Notes: generated by a model not told the origin, from the letters alone. Counted from the stretch's first letter, positions 46,873-59,369 are shown. The stretch is DNA of 64,000 bases from Desarmillaria ectypa (GCA_030407005.1 JAUDYN010000005.1:2046001-2110000); one strand, 5' to 3'. Numbers and translations are program-made.

Positions 46873-48808
46873 ATGCGTACAGGCCCTGTTGACAGCACAG
46901 GCCATCGTGATAATGTCCAAGTAAAGGCTCTCCCTGCAGACTTTTACATTCCTTTTCTTTCCCTTGCGGCAAAGAGTCGAAGTCCAAGCCCCAGTCAGTC
47001 AATCAATCTTCGAAGATTCCTACGCCAACCAGGTACTGATACATTTTTGTCCAGTTCGGAGCCTGCTGCCCTTGGAAGCGACTCCAGGCATCATATCGCT
47101 GCTGGCAGGCAAACCAAACGCGGCCACCTTCCCATTCACGTCGCTTAGTTTCACAGCTCGATCGCCTATTGACCCCAGTCGGGATGTCCCGGTAGATCTG
47201 AGCCAGGCTGAGCTTGCCAAGGGTCTGCAATACGGCGAAACTGCTGGAATACCGCAGCTGCGGGACTGGCTCATGGGCTTGCAAGAATACAACCATAGCC
47301 GGCGACAAGGTGAAGGGTGGCGACTCAGTATAGGTTCTGGATCGCAAGACCTGATCTACAAAGTAAGTACAGACTGCACCTATGCCCTTGAGTGGGGGAG
47401 GTGTACTTGATTGTTTCATGATGCGATATATGATATGCCTACACCCGTTTTAATAGGCTGTCACGGCAATAATCAATCCTGGAGATCCTATTCTAATCGA
47501 ATCCCCAGTTTACGCGTGTGTCTCCCGTCGCAACGTCTCATGGGATGGACCTGACCGAGTCTCTTCATTAATTTCTTCCGTCTTATTGCAGGGGTGTGAT
47601 TCCCATGTTCCAGAGTCTTCACTGTGATCAGATTGGTATGTTCGCCCGCGACATTGTTTTAATATGTATCCGCTTCCTAGATCATTGATTCGCATGTTGT
47701 TAGAGGTGGAGACGGATTCACATGGGATACTCGCAAGTTCACTGCGTTCGATTCTGGAAAGCTGGCCAGCCAACAAACCAAAACCAAGAGTCTTGTACAC
47801 GGTTCCTGTACGTATACATATCGCATCTTAGCGTTTAGTGGTTTACGGAGTTTCTGATGGCGCAGTACGGATGTAATCCCACCGGGATGACTGCTACTTT
47901 AGAACGGCGCAAGGAGGTTCTGCAGCTTGCTCGAGAGCACAATTTTATCATTCTAGAAGGCAAATACTGCCATACACCACATATGCTTGCCCGCTGCTTA
48001 CACCTGTGCAGACGATCCTTACTACTACCTATATTTTGGCGAGGCCCTAAGATATCCGTCCTACTTTTCCCTGGAGCTCGAAGAGCCGGAAGTTGGTAGA
48101 GTGCTCCGCTTTGACAGTCTTTCCAAGATCCTATCGGCTGGCATCCGCATTGGGTTTGCTTCCGGCCCCGAGCCACTTCTCGACGCCATGGATCGACATG
48201 TACGTCTTTATTGTACCGGCCTAGATCCCCGGAAATTTTCATTTACTAGAATCTTATTGGCTTTTGGATGATTGTCGGTGGCACCCGTCAATCATTCTTT
48301 TCTAGACGTCAACTTCAAATCTCCAGACATCTTCCCTGACTCAAGTCATAACCTTTGCGTTGCTTGATTCCTGGGGTTACGATGGTTTCAAGGCCCACAC
48401 TAACCGTGTTTCTTCTTTCTACCGGAAGAAAAGGGACGTATTTGAGCGAGCGTTGAAGACGCATCTCTCGGATTTAGCTGAGTGGAATTCGCCCGAGGCA
48501 GGGCTGTTCTTCTGGTACGTTTTGCCATAGATGGATTGGACACGAGGGTCTCATGCGTTTGTAGGTTCAAGTTACGCCTTGACGTGTCAAAGCATGAAGA
48601 AGGTGATTCGGAAAGCGTAATTCGTACGAACGCATTCGAAAAAGGTGTCATCGCGCTACCGGGAACTGTCTTCCTACCTAATGGCAGGAAGTCGGCATAC
48701 GTACGCGCGTCCTTCAGCGTAGTCGGGGAAGAAGATGTAGAAGAGGCTGTCAAAAGGCTTCGGGACGCCATCTTAGATGCGAGAGCAAAATCCGCAAAGA
48801 CCGAATGA
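46873..48808 (+). CDS. ARO8: PLP-dependent aminotransferase, ARO8/2-aminoadipate type
   Basis: Nine exons: 46873-46993, 47055-47362, 47457-47515, 47592-47635, 47704-47807, 47866-47959, 48012-48199, 48306-48514 and 48565-48808. They sum to 1371 nt (456 aa), all phases closing. Typical blocks are SLLAGKPNAATFPF, LQYGETAGIPQLRDWL, IGSGSQDLIYKAV, LYTVPYGCNPTGMT, FIILEDDPYYYL and the PLP lysine in RFDSLSKILSAGIRIGF. These are the fold-type I class of aromatic/2-aminoadipate aminotransferases, which use 2-oxoglutarate in Tyr/Phe/Trp and lysine metabolism in the cytosol. Which amino acid it prefers cannot be decided; Aro8/Aro9-type genes are often multiple. Intron 6 uses a GC donor. Confidence 0.92.
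47960..48011 (+). other. GC-AG intron in the ARO8-like gene
   Basis: The donor GAAG|GCAAAT and acceptor GTGCAG|AC join exons to give FIILEDDPYYYLYF, an invariant stretch of the family. Reading through, or using any nearby GT, breaks it. The donor is close to the usual AG|GCAAGT form. Confidence 0.8.
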
Positions 48809-49175
48809 ATAGGATTGCATCCGACATGAACGCAGATTGCTTTTTTCGATAAACCTTTTGGTGAATCCTTTGAACGGCTACCGTTGATATTGCGGCACCG
48901 GTCTCGAACGCTGAGAGTCAGCAGGGGGTTAGTTGAACCTGTATTCCGAATTATAAGATCACTCGCATGCTCATTAATGTATTGCTCATCATCTTTCGCT
49001 AAGTAGTCAGCGATCACGTGTGGTATATTTGAATGTATAAAGCACTAGCCTTTGCTGCGTTCCACTGCGATCACAGACATCCTTTCTCAACAGTACAAGA
49101 TCTCAACAGTAAGCTAGGCTGTACCTGCTTCGAACAATGGGCTAATGGTAGGGTAACCCTATCAATAGAATCAAT
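48809..49175. other. Intergenic region, upstream of the small Cys-rich gene
   Basis: 367 bp with no gene; holds the 3' end of the aminotransferase gene and the promoter of the small gene. Confidence 0.4.
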
Positions 49176-49704
49176 ATGGCACACCAGGACATGGAATACG
49201 TACCCGTAGTAGACTCATGCCGACTGGTAAAATGCGAAAAGTGTGGGAAGACTACGTGGGCTGTGAGTATCTGCTGCTGTCTTCTGCTTCCCATCAGAGC
49301 CGCATCAGAGTATGAATAGAGTGGCCAGGTGATCCGAGAAACATTGTATTGGATAGGATGCCTGGCCCAATATTTCCATCGAAGATCCCAGGATCGCATT
49401 GTCCTTACGTCTTTCACTTCGGGCCTCCTAAGTCGATCGGCGGTTACTAACAAGTTACCCACAGGGTTGCGGCCAGCATGTCGAATCAGTGAGTAAACGA
49501 AGACCCCCTTTTTTATCGGCCATTCCGAGTGCGTCCCTTGCGATATATAGATCGGAGGGCATTATGGCATGGTTCCTCGCGGGAATCAGAGATGCTGGCA
49601 AATTAAATAATTCGAGGGCGTATTACTGATACGTTTGTTTACAGGTGATGAAAGATGTCAAGGAAGAAGATAAATGTACGTGTGCGAGGGGGGGTGCTGC
49701 GTAG
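49176..49704 (+). CDS. Small conserved Cys-rich protein (56 aa), putative zinc ribbon
   Basis: Three exons, 49176-49262, 49465-49488 and 49645-49704, sum to 171 nt in frame, with the stop TAG at 49702. The protein reads MAHQDMEYVPVVDSCRLVKC, then EKCGKTTWAGCGQHVESVMK and ends ..DKCTC plus a short tail. The pattern C-x4-C-x2-C-x6-C..C-x-C, with CGKTTWxGCGxH, is one I know from short fungal and plant hypothetical proteins, probably a small metal-binding fold. The middle exon is only 24 nt. Too short for most ORF callers, it is supported by the clean splice sites and the conserved motif. Function unknown. Confidence 0.75.
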
Positions 49705-49969
49705 CACCGGGAAGCGGCAAGGGGGCAATTGCCTGAAAATAGTGTGACGGGATAGGAATTACTCGTAGTGGAATACTTAAACTGGAAGGAAGATTTGAAT
49801 CAAAGCATCAATTCCTGGATTTCAAATTCGAAATAGATTTCCTGTTGTCCATTTTTGGATGAGCAGTATCCGGGGTCATTCTAATGAATATGTTATTTCT
49901 TGTACACTTCTCCTTGACCGTGAACCATCATCTACTCCCTTTCATGCTGCTCTCTGGCCCACCACAATC

Positions 49970-52475
49970 ATGGTTGAGAGCACCCTTCATGGTGGTTCTG
50001 TCGATAACCGTGTATTTGACCCTCCCTCAGTCATCACCACCGACCATGTCTCGTACAGCAAAATCGCGGTTAATGAATACGACCTAGGTCCCAAGGTCGG
50101 CCAGGGAAAGAACGGGACCGTATATATGGCTCGTAGCTCCCTGGAACCAGGCAGAATACTGGTACGTTCATCCTCTCTGCTTTTCACCCCCATTCTAACT
50201 CGTTGTGGACAGGCTATCAAGGCCGTCCGTCGCGTTTCTCCTCAAGCCAAAAGGAACAGGAAGTATGAGCAGCTACGACGCTCTCACATTCCTCGACATA
50301 CTGATCCCACGCTTGGAGATGCTATTCACTCCGCAGAAGGCAAAATCCTCAAAGAAATAGCCATTATGAAGAAACTTCGCCATCCACATGTTGTTAGACT
50401 CTTTGAGGTGCTGGACGACCGGGTCATTGGCAAAATATTCATGGGTACGTCCCTTTCTCGCCCATCCTTTGTGTATGCAAGCTGCTTTGTAGTGTGCGGC
50501 TCCGAGGCTGCCGTTACCCCGCATACCGAGGTTGGGCCCCATGGTCATATTCTCTCATCTCACCCTCAATTTCAGTGATGGAATACTGTGCAGGTGGAGA
50601 AGTCGAATGGACCAATCAAGGCAACCCCGTCTCTACGGTGGAGCAGACTCGTCGCATCATACGGGACGCTATACTTGGCTTGGACTACCGTGAGTACTTC
50701 CCCATACCTAATTCGTCGTCAACCAAATTCTGTCTCTAGTTCATGCCCAAGGCATCATCCATCGAGATATTAAGCCAGCTAATTTATTGTGGACCGCGCA
50801 CCGTCAGCATGTCAAGATCGCCGATTTTGGTACCTCGCAGTTCTCTTATGCACTACGGCTGTCTCATGCCGGCCCTTCCGCTCAGGATGATCCCGAGGAC
50901 CCCATCCTTCTCACCGATACTAACTTAGCTATCAGAGCTGGGACGCCCATGTTCATGGCGCCCGAGGTTGTGTACGACTCCGTCTGCATAGATCAGAACC
51001 CTCCTCCACCACCCCAGCCTATTACTAATGCCATTGACGTCTGGGCCCTTGGTGTCACACTGTACTGCCTGCTCTTTGGTAAAGTACCCTTTGCCCCCAA
51101 AGAAAGTGGCGTTGGTAGTGAATGGAAAGTGTATCGGCGGATATTCAATGACGACTGGGAGGCCGAAGAGTACATGGGTTATGATCGTATCCCTACTGGC
51201 GGACGCTATCCCACTGACGAGCATTCAGAGGGTGGAATCGTAATGCATCTTCTTGACCATTTCCTTGCTAAGGACGTGAGACTTCGGATTACCCTCAGCG
51301 AAGTTCGAGTACGTCCTATTCACTCTCATCATACCTTTCCCATTAACCACGCATTGACACAGTGCAGTCCCTGGTTTCTTCATGACCTTCCCAACCCAGA
51401 CACATGGCTCCAAGAAACATCACAAAAAATCATTGTCTCTCCGGAAGAAGAGCGTAAGGCGATGTCCATGATTCACTTCAAATGGCGGTCGCGACTCCAG
51501 CGTGGGATGACTAAAATCACGAAGCGTATTCGTGCCGCTACACCAGACTTGACGAGCACACTTACACCTAACCATAACGATAGACAAACCAAAGCCAACA
51601 GTGACGGCACTTCTATGGCACGACATCGCAGTATTACTGGGCATTTTGGTTCAGGACGGGACAAGGGGAAGGGAAAAGCAACCGACACATCTTCTTCATC
51701 TACCCTCTTTTCTTCGAATGCTGCCCGCAAAAAGGCGAAGTCGCGATCGATGTCCACCGATCGGTCCGGGTCGCGAGCTCGCGGGTCCGCCAGCATCAGC
51801 CGCCATTCCTCTGTCAGGTCTCGAAACGACCATGATTCAACAACTATTACCTCCGCAAGCGCATCTAGATTCACTTTTACACTCCCATCATTTTTCAAAA
51901 AGTCTAGCCGAAACAGTACACCCAAGTCCCTTTCCCCCGAAGATAGTGACAGCAACCCAGCTCGGTCGCTGAAATTCTTCGGTCCTCCCCGGCCACACGC
52001 TACGCGTACTGCTCGCGCGAGTGCGGAAGCCCTGCGCTACCACCATCCATCTGCAGATGCCAGCGACATCTTGACCGCAGATCGGCGTGTCTCCAGCTGG
52101 GGAGATCATCCAATTGAATTTCGGAATGATAGTTTCGATATTGAATGGAATGACGACGAGAGTGAGGCAGTTCCTAATCGACATGATTCATCTTTTAATT
52201 CCCTCACATTCGGTCGTTCATCTGACTCTCGGGATAGTGACGATCGTGGAGTCGGGCCATCCAATCTGTTCCAGCCCACATCGCGAGTGATCGACGCGAG
52301 ACCACCGCGAAACTCTTCATTTGATTTTGCGGACGATGATTCGAGCTCTTTTGGAGACCACGGGAACCATTCGTCTGTTTACGGTCGTGACGTAGATGGC
52401 GAAGAAGAGGACGAAGAAGATGCTGGAATTGTATTTTCCCCCAGTCGAAAGCGTGTACCAGGTCATCAGGATTGA
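49970..52475 (+). CDS. Ser/Thr protein kinase, CaMKK/LKB1-type (Ssp1/Sak1-like)
   Basis: Exons 49970-50161, 50213-50444, 50576-50689, 50740-51308 and 51363-52475 sum to 2220 nt (739 aa). Kinase motifs are LGPKVGQGKNGTVYMA (P-loop), AIKAV (Lys), HPHVVRLFEVLDD, VMEYCAGGE, HRDIKPANLLW, IADFGTSQ, GTPMFMAPE and DVWALGVTLYCLLFGKVPF. The C-terminal ~370 residues are Ser/Arg-rich and acidic near the end, probably disordered and regulatory. Fungal kinases of this type activate Snf1/AMPK-like kinases under low glucose or stress. An in-frame ATG at 49859 would add 37 residues of less kinase-like sequence. The intron after SEVR is 54 nt and in frame, so it could be missed. Confidence 0.9.
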
Positions 52476-52954
52476 TATCTGCTAGAGATTCGGACGCCTT
52501 TCTCTTTTTGTACGCCAATCTTTTCGATCTTCGTCGTGTCCCGACATTTGTCTGTATCCCAATCTTGATGACCCCCATTCATGCTCGCTTGCTCGTGATA
52601 CCTCTGTACTTTGCCAACTATCCCCTCCCCCCTCCGTCATTTATATACTTACCTGTGTTTTGTAGACGCCCCATTTCTTGATACTTTTCATTCGGACTGT
52701 TGACATTAGAGTAGTGATAGCTTAACCCCTTTAGATGGCATGTAAGTGTCCACACTGTACATCAGATTACACTTCCGTTACAACACATCAGTACGCTAAG
52801 CATTTTGGGTCAATAAGGGAAAGTAATAAAGAGAGTAAGTGGTGGGGTATCGTAAGGCAGCAACGGATATAGAAATGAGTGTGAATCTCCAGCCATAAAA
52901 AGAATGCCCAAACAATCAGTACAAGCGAATAAAAAGGCATTACGTTCATTATAT
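52476..52954. other. Convergent 3' flanks
   Basis: 479 bp between two facing stop codons; T-rich on the plus side, no gene. Confidence 0.4.
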
Positions 52955-55875
52955 TCATGTCGGCCAGCCTCTAGCCATTCGTGCAGCGCCGCCACCTACA
53001 CGACCCAAGAAGTTCCATACGGCTGCAGTGCCATCAGGAGAAAAACCTTCTCCGGCCGCCTGCATCGTGTTAAAGCTGTTCCAAGCAGTACGATCATAGT
53101 AGGTCGGGCCACCAGGAATTGAATAATGAGGAACCATGTACGGGCCGAGAGCGAGAAGGACTAATGCCGAAGCACCAAAAACCATAGCAGCCTGGGTGAC
53201 CACACCGTTCGGAAGAGGCGGAGAACCATCGCGAACCACATACATAATGTTGTAGAAACGATTTCTCCGACGTTTGGTATCCTTCGGTGGGCGAGAACTA
53301 TCGGTTATGTCCGAATTTTCAATGACGGTGTCTATAACCGAGCACTTGCACCCGACCGCCGCCTTGACCATGTCCCAGGCGTCGACAACCTCTTTTGAAA
53401 CACCGCCTGGTACCCCTGCCAGAGGCGTCTCGGCACCAGGGTGTAATTTCTTCAGAGTATCAGAAGCGATATTCCGATCATGTTCCTCGTGCTGGTCGTA
53501 CGCGGGTGGCTGGTCGGAAGGGATTTCAAGGGATCGATGATGAGACTTGGGCGTGGGAGGAATTATAGTTGATGAAGAAGAAGCCATCGCTTCATCGGGT
53601 GAAGGGGATCGCGAGGTCTCGTCGATCTCCGCAAAATCTGTTTGTATATCTATGTCCATGGTGATCTTTGGTGGAATGGTAGGCTTGGAAGGTGGCGCAG
53701 GACGTTCATCAGTCTGAATACTAAGAGAAGCCGTGACGATGATGGGTTCCGGGTCTGTTTGTGTCGCCATGACCGATATAAAGGCACTAGCATCGTATTG
53801 GACAGCAGTGTCCGAATATTCTTTGTATTCCTCCACCGTTGTTGTTTCAACCATGTTCGCGCGACTTGAGACCTTCTACAGGCGACAAGTCAATACGGTG
53901 TAACGAGGGAAGAAGCATAACAATGAGGCATACCCGTTTCTTCCTTGTTATAATTGTCTGGATCACATCTTCGCCGTCGCTATCGTTTTCAACCGTGGTC
54001 TCCGCGCTATCACCTTCATCATCGACATCCTCCTCTTCGTCTTCTAGCCCCCAACCACCTTTGATCTTACTCGCCAACTCGGCACCCAGACTCTTGCTCA
54101 GGGTATTGGCTGCGCTAGAGTTCCCACTGGACCCACCCATAACGCTGGAAGCACTGTTTCTCATCTCATCCATATCAAATCTCATGCGATCAATCGTCTC
54201 CTTCAGCAAGAGATTCTCCTGCTTCTGTTCATCTAATTGAGATTGAACTTGCTGTGCCAATTCCAGTTCGCCCTCGAGGCCGGAGATTCGAGCTTCGTAG
54301 GCTTCATGCTCTTTTGTCCACTTCATAGCCTCCATTTCATGTAAGGAGCCAGTTTCCTTGAGATTGCGGATGGCTTCTTCCCGCTGACGCAGGTCATGAC
54401 GGTATTTCTCAGAGGCGCCTGACAAACTACTATGAGGATCCGAGAAAAGAAAGGAATCTGTAGAACTCACTGCATTGCTCAGCGTACTGCTTCTGTAAAT
54501 TGGCATAAGATGAGCGAGAAGATTCCAAGGACTTTGAAAGCTTCGCAATTTCGTTCTCCAGCGCTGAGATCTGGTTCATGTATGTTCGCTGAAAAATATA
54601 GATATATAAGGTATTGTGCGCACGACGGTGAAGGACAAACCTCCTTGGACCTCAGATCCTTCTCATCACGCTTAGAGGCATTCAGCTCACTGCGCAATTC
54701 GTCAATTTTTGTAGACAACTCTTCCACTTCGGAATCATGTTCCGAAATTCTCTTTTGCAAGACTCTGTCTGCCTCAGCCAACCTCCTCATTAACTCTGCA
54801 ATTTGCTTCTGCATGGCGTCTACACGCTCAAAGGGCTCTAGAGAGGCAGTCGAACTCGTAATTTGGCGCTCCATTACTAGACCCATTTCGGAATCATCTT
54901 CCTCAGAGTCCGACGATGAACGTGGCATGGGTAATGATGATACGGATGTGACGAACGAGTCATCTATGCGCTGTCCTCTATAATCGTATATCGACGAGGT
55001 ATCGTGCATATTGTCATCATCGTCCCGATAGGAGCTACTGAAAGATTGTGGGTTGGAATGGGCACGCGAATGGGGCCTAGAGGGAGGCGATCCAACAAGT
55101 GGGAAATTGCTCCGAGCTGGGGACATGTTTGCGGAGGGAGAGGTGGGATTCGACGGGGTCCTGTTCCGTGAGAACGACTGCCTAAAAGCACTTGGGCTAT
55201 TCTACGGCAAAGTCAGTGACATGGTGGCACGTTACTTTTGGTGTGAACTCACTTCTGAATCGCTACGGCTTCCAGCGTCACTTTTCCTTCGATGGGGTGC
55301 AGGTGGACGCTTGGTCCAACTCGACGGGGCATTATTGCTTAACGGAGTCGAACGCTGGCGTCGCTGCGTGTCAAACACTGACTGCGTTTTGGGCGTCAGA
55401 GGTGGTCCACGAGATGGAGGTCTACTTTGAGAATCGCTACTTGATGACCGGGAATGATCTTCGCCTTCTATCCGGTCTTGAGCACGCCCCCGACCCTCTG
55501 ACGAGTCTGTCGCATCACTTATCGAAGGGGACAGAGAAGACGTATGATGCTTGGATTTGTCCCTGTACAGCTGAAGTAAAAGAGGCGGCGTTACTTGCAA
55601 GCCAGGGTTGTCTTTAAGAACGTCATTGAGCTGAGCTATTTCTGTGCTGTCCATGAGCTCAAAGCCATTGTAAACATCAGATAATGACTTGAGAACGTCT
55701 ACAAGAGAGTCGGCGGGTATTGCAGATTCACCAGCATTGGTAGAGGTGACGAGTGGGTGGTGGTTGAAGATATCTTGTAACGTTGCCTCAATGTCGGCGA
55801 GCGACCGTCGACGTTCGTCGTATGCCTATCAAATGGTTATCAGATCGCCTAATAAATTGAAAAAGGCCGTACCAT
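52955..55875 (-). CDS. Coiled-coil, probably tail-anchored protein (uncharacterised)
   Basis: It reads from a proposed ATG at 55875, then AYDERRRSLADIEATLQDIF, to TGA at 52955. Residues ~1-90 are helical (EIAQLNDVLKDNPGLQVTPP). A long Ser/Pro/Arg-rich region follows, then heptad-like coiled coil near 54900-54200 (QIAELMRRLAEADRVLQKR; LEGELELAQQVQSQLDEQK), acidic patches, and near the C-terminus a single hydrophobic helix (AAMVFGASALVLLALGPYMV) followed by ~45 residues. One membrane pass near the end suggests anchoring in an organelle or nuclear-envelope membrane. I do not recognise the family; it looks like a tether or cytoskeletal adaptor (inference). The first exon would be the ATG alone. 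Confidence 0.7.
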
Positions 55876-56493
55876 GATGGTTCGGGTAGAGAATGGTGGA
55901 AGGTCGCGTCGAGGAGTGGTCGGTCAGATATCCTGCCACGGACTCAATTTCAAAGTTGGAACAATGTAGATTGTAGGTGTTTGGCTGCATTGATGATGAT
56001 CAAATCAGCATGCGTCATTATATTACTACCCGATTTGATACGTGTCCTCAATGAACACAGCAAGCGCAAAAGAAAGATAGCAAGAATATAATGTTACTCG
56101 AAGAGGACCAAATATTGTATTATTCAAGTATCTGAAATTTGCTACTTCAGTAGTAGATTGTAAAGCCTAGGGCGAGCGGGGTCTGTTCGGAATAACGGTC
56201 CGAGCAACGTGTGGACCCGAACCACACGGACCCGCCCTAGAGGCGCTCGTTTGATTCCTGAATGTTTGCAAATTTAGACTTGAAAAAGTATAGATACTTG
56301 GATTGAGTCTACTGATCAGTGCAGACTCTTGTCTGATGATAGAAAGCGGTATAAAAAGTCCGTGGAATATCTGGATTCGCAGTCGGCACATCGGCAACAG
56401 ACGGCAAGCGAACTTTTCATGCTCCTTCGTTCCATCCAGCACAATTTTATCAGCTGCAGAACAGGACCGTTGCGTTTTGCACATTATAACCGC
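55876..56493. other. Divergent upstream region of the coiled-coil and YggS-like genes
   Basis: 618 bp. A plus-strand frame open from 56329 runs into the YggS gene but upstream of 56494 looks non-conserved. No element was assigned. Confidence 0.35.
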
Positions 56494-57407
56494 ATGATGT
56501 TGTCTGTATCTCAAGAGCGAAAGGCAGAACTATTAGAATCCCTAGCAGAGATTCGGTCTCGTGTTGCATCGGCCTCTCCCGCTACACCAGCCTTACTCGT
56601 CGCCGTATCAAAGTACAAGCCAGCATCGGATATTCGGGCATGCTTGGAGGGTGGACAGCTCGATTTTGGAGAAAACTACGTCCAGGAGTTGGTCGAGAAA
56701 GCGAAGGAGGTGAGGCGTACCACCGACTGGTTCAGTAACTGTTGTGACTCAAGTATCGTTTCATCAAGCTACCTCTCGAAATCCGATGGCACTTCATAGG
56801 TGCTCTGCAAAGCAACAAGGCCAAAGCTCTGGCTGGTATGTTCTCTGAGGTTTTTTGATCTCTTATTTGACTAAAGCGGTGCCTAGCGATCCCTAATCTC
56901 TACGCGATCCAGACTCTCACATCAGAAAAAGCCGCAAGCGCATTGAACAAGGCGCTACCGTCGGATCGTACAGCCCCGCTTAACGTGTTTATCCAAGTCA
57001 ACACTTCCGGAGAAGAAGCAAAGTCTGGCCTCGCGCCATTATCGGAAAACAATCCTTCGGGAGAACTAACCCAGCTCGCCAAGTTCATCGTCAACCAATG
57101 TCCTCGACTGAGATTACAAGGGTTAATGACGATAGGTGCATTGGAGCAGTCTCTTAATTCTGGTGATGACAACGTCGACTTTGAAAGGCTGAAGGAGACA
57201 CGAAACGTTCTACACGGGTTCCTGTTGACTGAGTTTCAGGAAACGGGGAAGGGGAAATGGGGTGCTGACACAGGCGATGGACGATTACTCTTGAGCATGG
57301 GCATGTCGAATGACTTCGAGGCTGCTATAAAGACCGGAGGTGACATTGTCAGAGTTGGCACTGGAATTTTTGGATCTAGAAAGACCAAAGCTGGGATGGC
57401 ATCATGA
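56494..57407 (+). CDS. PLP homeostasis protein (YggS/PROSC family)
   Basis: Exons 56494-56709, 56769-56835 and 56887-57407 sum to 804 nt (267 aa), in frame. Family marks: the PLP lysine in LLVAVSKYKPASDI, FGENYVQELVEKA, IRWHFIGALQSNKAKAL, VFIQVNTSGEEAKSG, LQGLMTIGAL and LSMGMSNDFEAAI with VRVGTGIFGSR. This alpha/beta-barrel protein binds pyridoxal phosphate and keeps B6 vitamers balanced in the cytosol and mitochondria; no catalytic reaction is established. Two Met codons in a row (56494 and 56497) are possible starts, and an upstream Met in the same open frame would add ~55 residues that are not conserved. Confidence 0.94.
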
Positions 57408-57438
57408 ATTAGCCACTTGGTAAATGTCCTTTAATGTA

Positions 57439-59282
57439 CTAATCATTTCTCTCCATAATCCACAACATCGTCCTTTTCGACATGGTAACAATGTCCCATG
57501 GACGTGTCAGCAGTTCTTCTCGCCCAGAAAGGATGCTGCGATCAACACGCCAGCGATCGAATCCTCGCACCTCCCCCACTACTTTCCATTGTTTTGGCAC
57601 TGCTTCTGTTGGTTCCATTATCAAGTGGCTGATAGATTGAGACATGGTCAAATCCTGTAGGGTCAAGTTTTCCGTTTTATTGTAGGTCCAGGGTCTGTCC
57701 TTCACGGCACTCAGGTAAGGAGGCGAATGTTCGTGCATGAACAGGGAAGCCCCAGTTTGTGCAGCAAGGTTGGATATGTGAACATGAGGGGCGACTGCCA
57801 TACACAATGAGCGAGATGTCTTACCTACGATTTCAAAGCACGTACCACGAAGGTGCTGGTATCTTCGGTTGAACAGCGAAAGTGCTTCACCTCCGGGGTA
57901 GTTTGCCATGGAGGCAGACGTGTGCGCAAAGGTGATTACTAGATTCATAAAAATGAGCCCGAAGGTCCCAACGCAGATGAACCTCCCAGAAAGTCTGTTC
58001 TTGCCACGGCCCATCCTGTATGGCAAGGATAAGACAAAAGGCTGCACCCCTCCAGAGGGGACTTACATCCACTTTGCCGCCCTTGCCGCGGCCACATTGA
58101 AGATGGGCACAGCATAGACGATGAATCGCCATTCCTTGTGGCCTAATACACTGATGAGTGCTACAAACACGACGGAAGGCAGTAAGAGAGAACGAATGCG
58201 ATTATCGACGAAAAATCCAAGCAGTGAGAGTTGTACAGCGGAGAGCAATAGCCGCGGAAGATGTCTCGTGAAGTATGTTAGAGGAGGGTCAACCTGTTGG
58301 CCATGAGACGCGTCAAAACTTTGAATAGAACATACACGCACACCCCAATCCGCGCTCTTGCCTTGATAGACGTTAAAATATATCCCAAAAAACTCTGGCC
58401 ACAAATATTTCGTCTCCCAGAAATAGGAATCCACCAAGACGGTCAAGATTATTGATGCCAGTGCCGAAAAGACGCCAACTTTGACAAGCCTAGTAAAGGT
58501 TATGTAACGAAAATAGAGGAATTGCAAAGAAAGAGGTCCAAGTAGCAATAGAACCTCGGCGCGAAAGACGACTGCCGTGAAGGTCAGGAGAGAAATAATG
58601 ATGGTAACTCGGGCATTAGATAGTCGGATGGTGGCGGGAGGTCCATCAACAATCAAATACGTTGTCAGGTTTACTGCGCGTTTCAGTAAATTTGCTTGCT
58701 ATTAACAGAAACCATATCGCACCTGGGAATAGGGCTAGCATATTCGGTAATGTTCGTCCCATCCAAAATGGTAGATGGAACTGTGACACCGTGAAGAGGG
58801 TGAAGAAAAGCCCCGTGAGACGACCGAAACGTCGCGAAACGCCACGTCGGATACAGCAGAGTCCGACGCTATTGATACTAGCAAGGACAAGTCGAACTAG
58901 GCATAGTCTGAGCTTTAAAATATATGTATATATAACAGGTAACATCACCGATTATTTGAAGGTCGAACTTTGAAGGAATGAAACCCAGTTGTTCAGCAAA
59001 ATAGATCACCACCTTCGACAACCATGCCAGCAACACGCTACCAACGAACGTTCTAGGTACCGCACCAGGGAACACAAAGTGGTCGTACTTGGATGGTTAA
59101 GCATAGCACCAGGATAAAGGGTATTCCTGGCGCACTTTGGAGAGCGAATCTCGACCAACCCCGTACATGAGTACGTCGTGAGTAGCATGCAGGTTGAAGC
59201 TTTCTTCGACTTTGGTGTAGGGCGCTAGAATGACATGGGCCCATGCTGTGACAAAAATGAGGGCATCGAGAGCGATACTCAT
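57439..59282 (-). CDS. ALG12: Dol-P-Man:Man7GlcNAc2-PP-Dol alpha-1,6-mannosyltransferase
   Basis: Starts at ATG 59282 (MSIALDALIFVTAWAHVILA, then PYTKVEESFNLHATHDVLMY), the acidic first lumenal loop of GT22 enzymes. Further blocks on the minus strand are HFVFPGAVPRTFVGSVLL, the membrane helices around 58640-58430, WPEFFGIYFNVYQGKSADWG, PPLTYFTRHLPRLLL and HKEWRFIVYAVPIFN, ending in a soluble tail with TAG at 57439. ALG12 adds the eighth mannose to the lipid-linked oligosaccharide in the ER lumen during N-glycan assembly. HKEWRF is the hallmark that separates GT22 members. About eight short introns are implied; they were not all summed. The start lies only 87 bp from that of the TFIIF-beta gene. 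Confidence 0.93.
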
Positions 59283-59369
59283 TGGGGAGACGATAACAAT
59301 GGAGGTAGAAGAGAACAAAGCGACGCCTTCCGTTTTGGGTTGAGTCGAGCTCTCGTCTCTACCGCCATC
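59283..59369. promoter_or_regulatory. Very short bidirectional promoter (ALG12 / TFIIF-beta)
   Basis: Only 87 bp separate the two outward-facing start codons. Both leaders must overlap or be very short, or each promoter must extend into the other gene. Confidence 0.5.
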
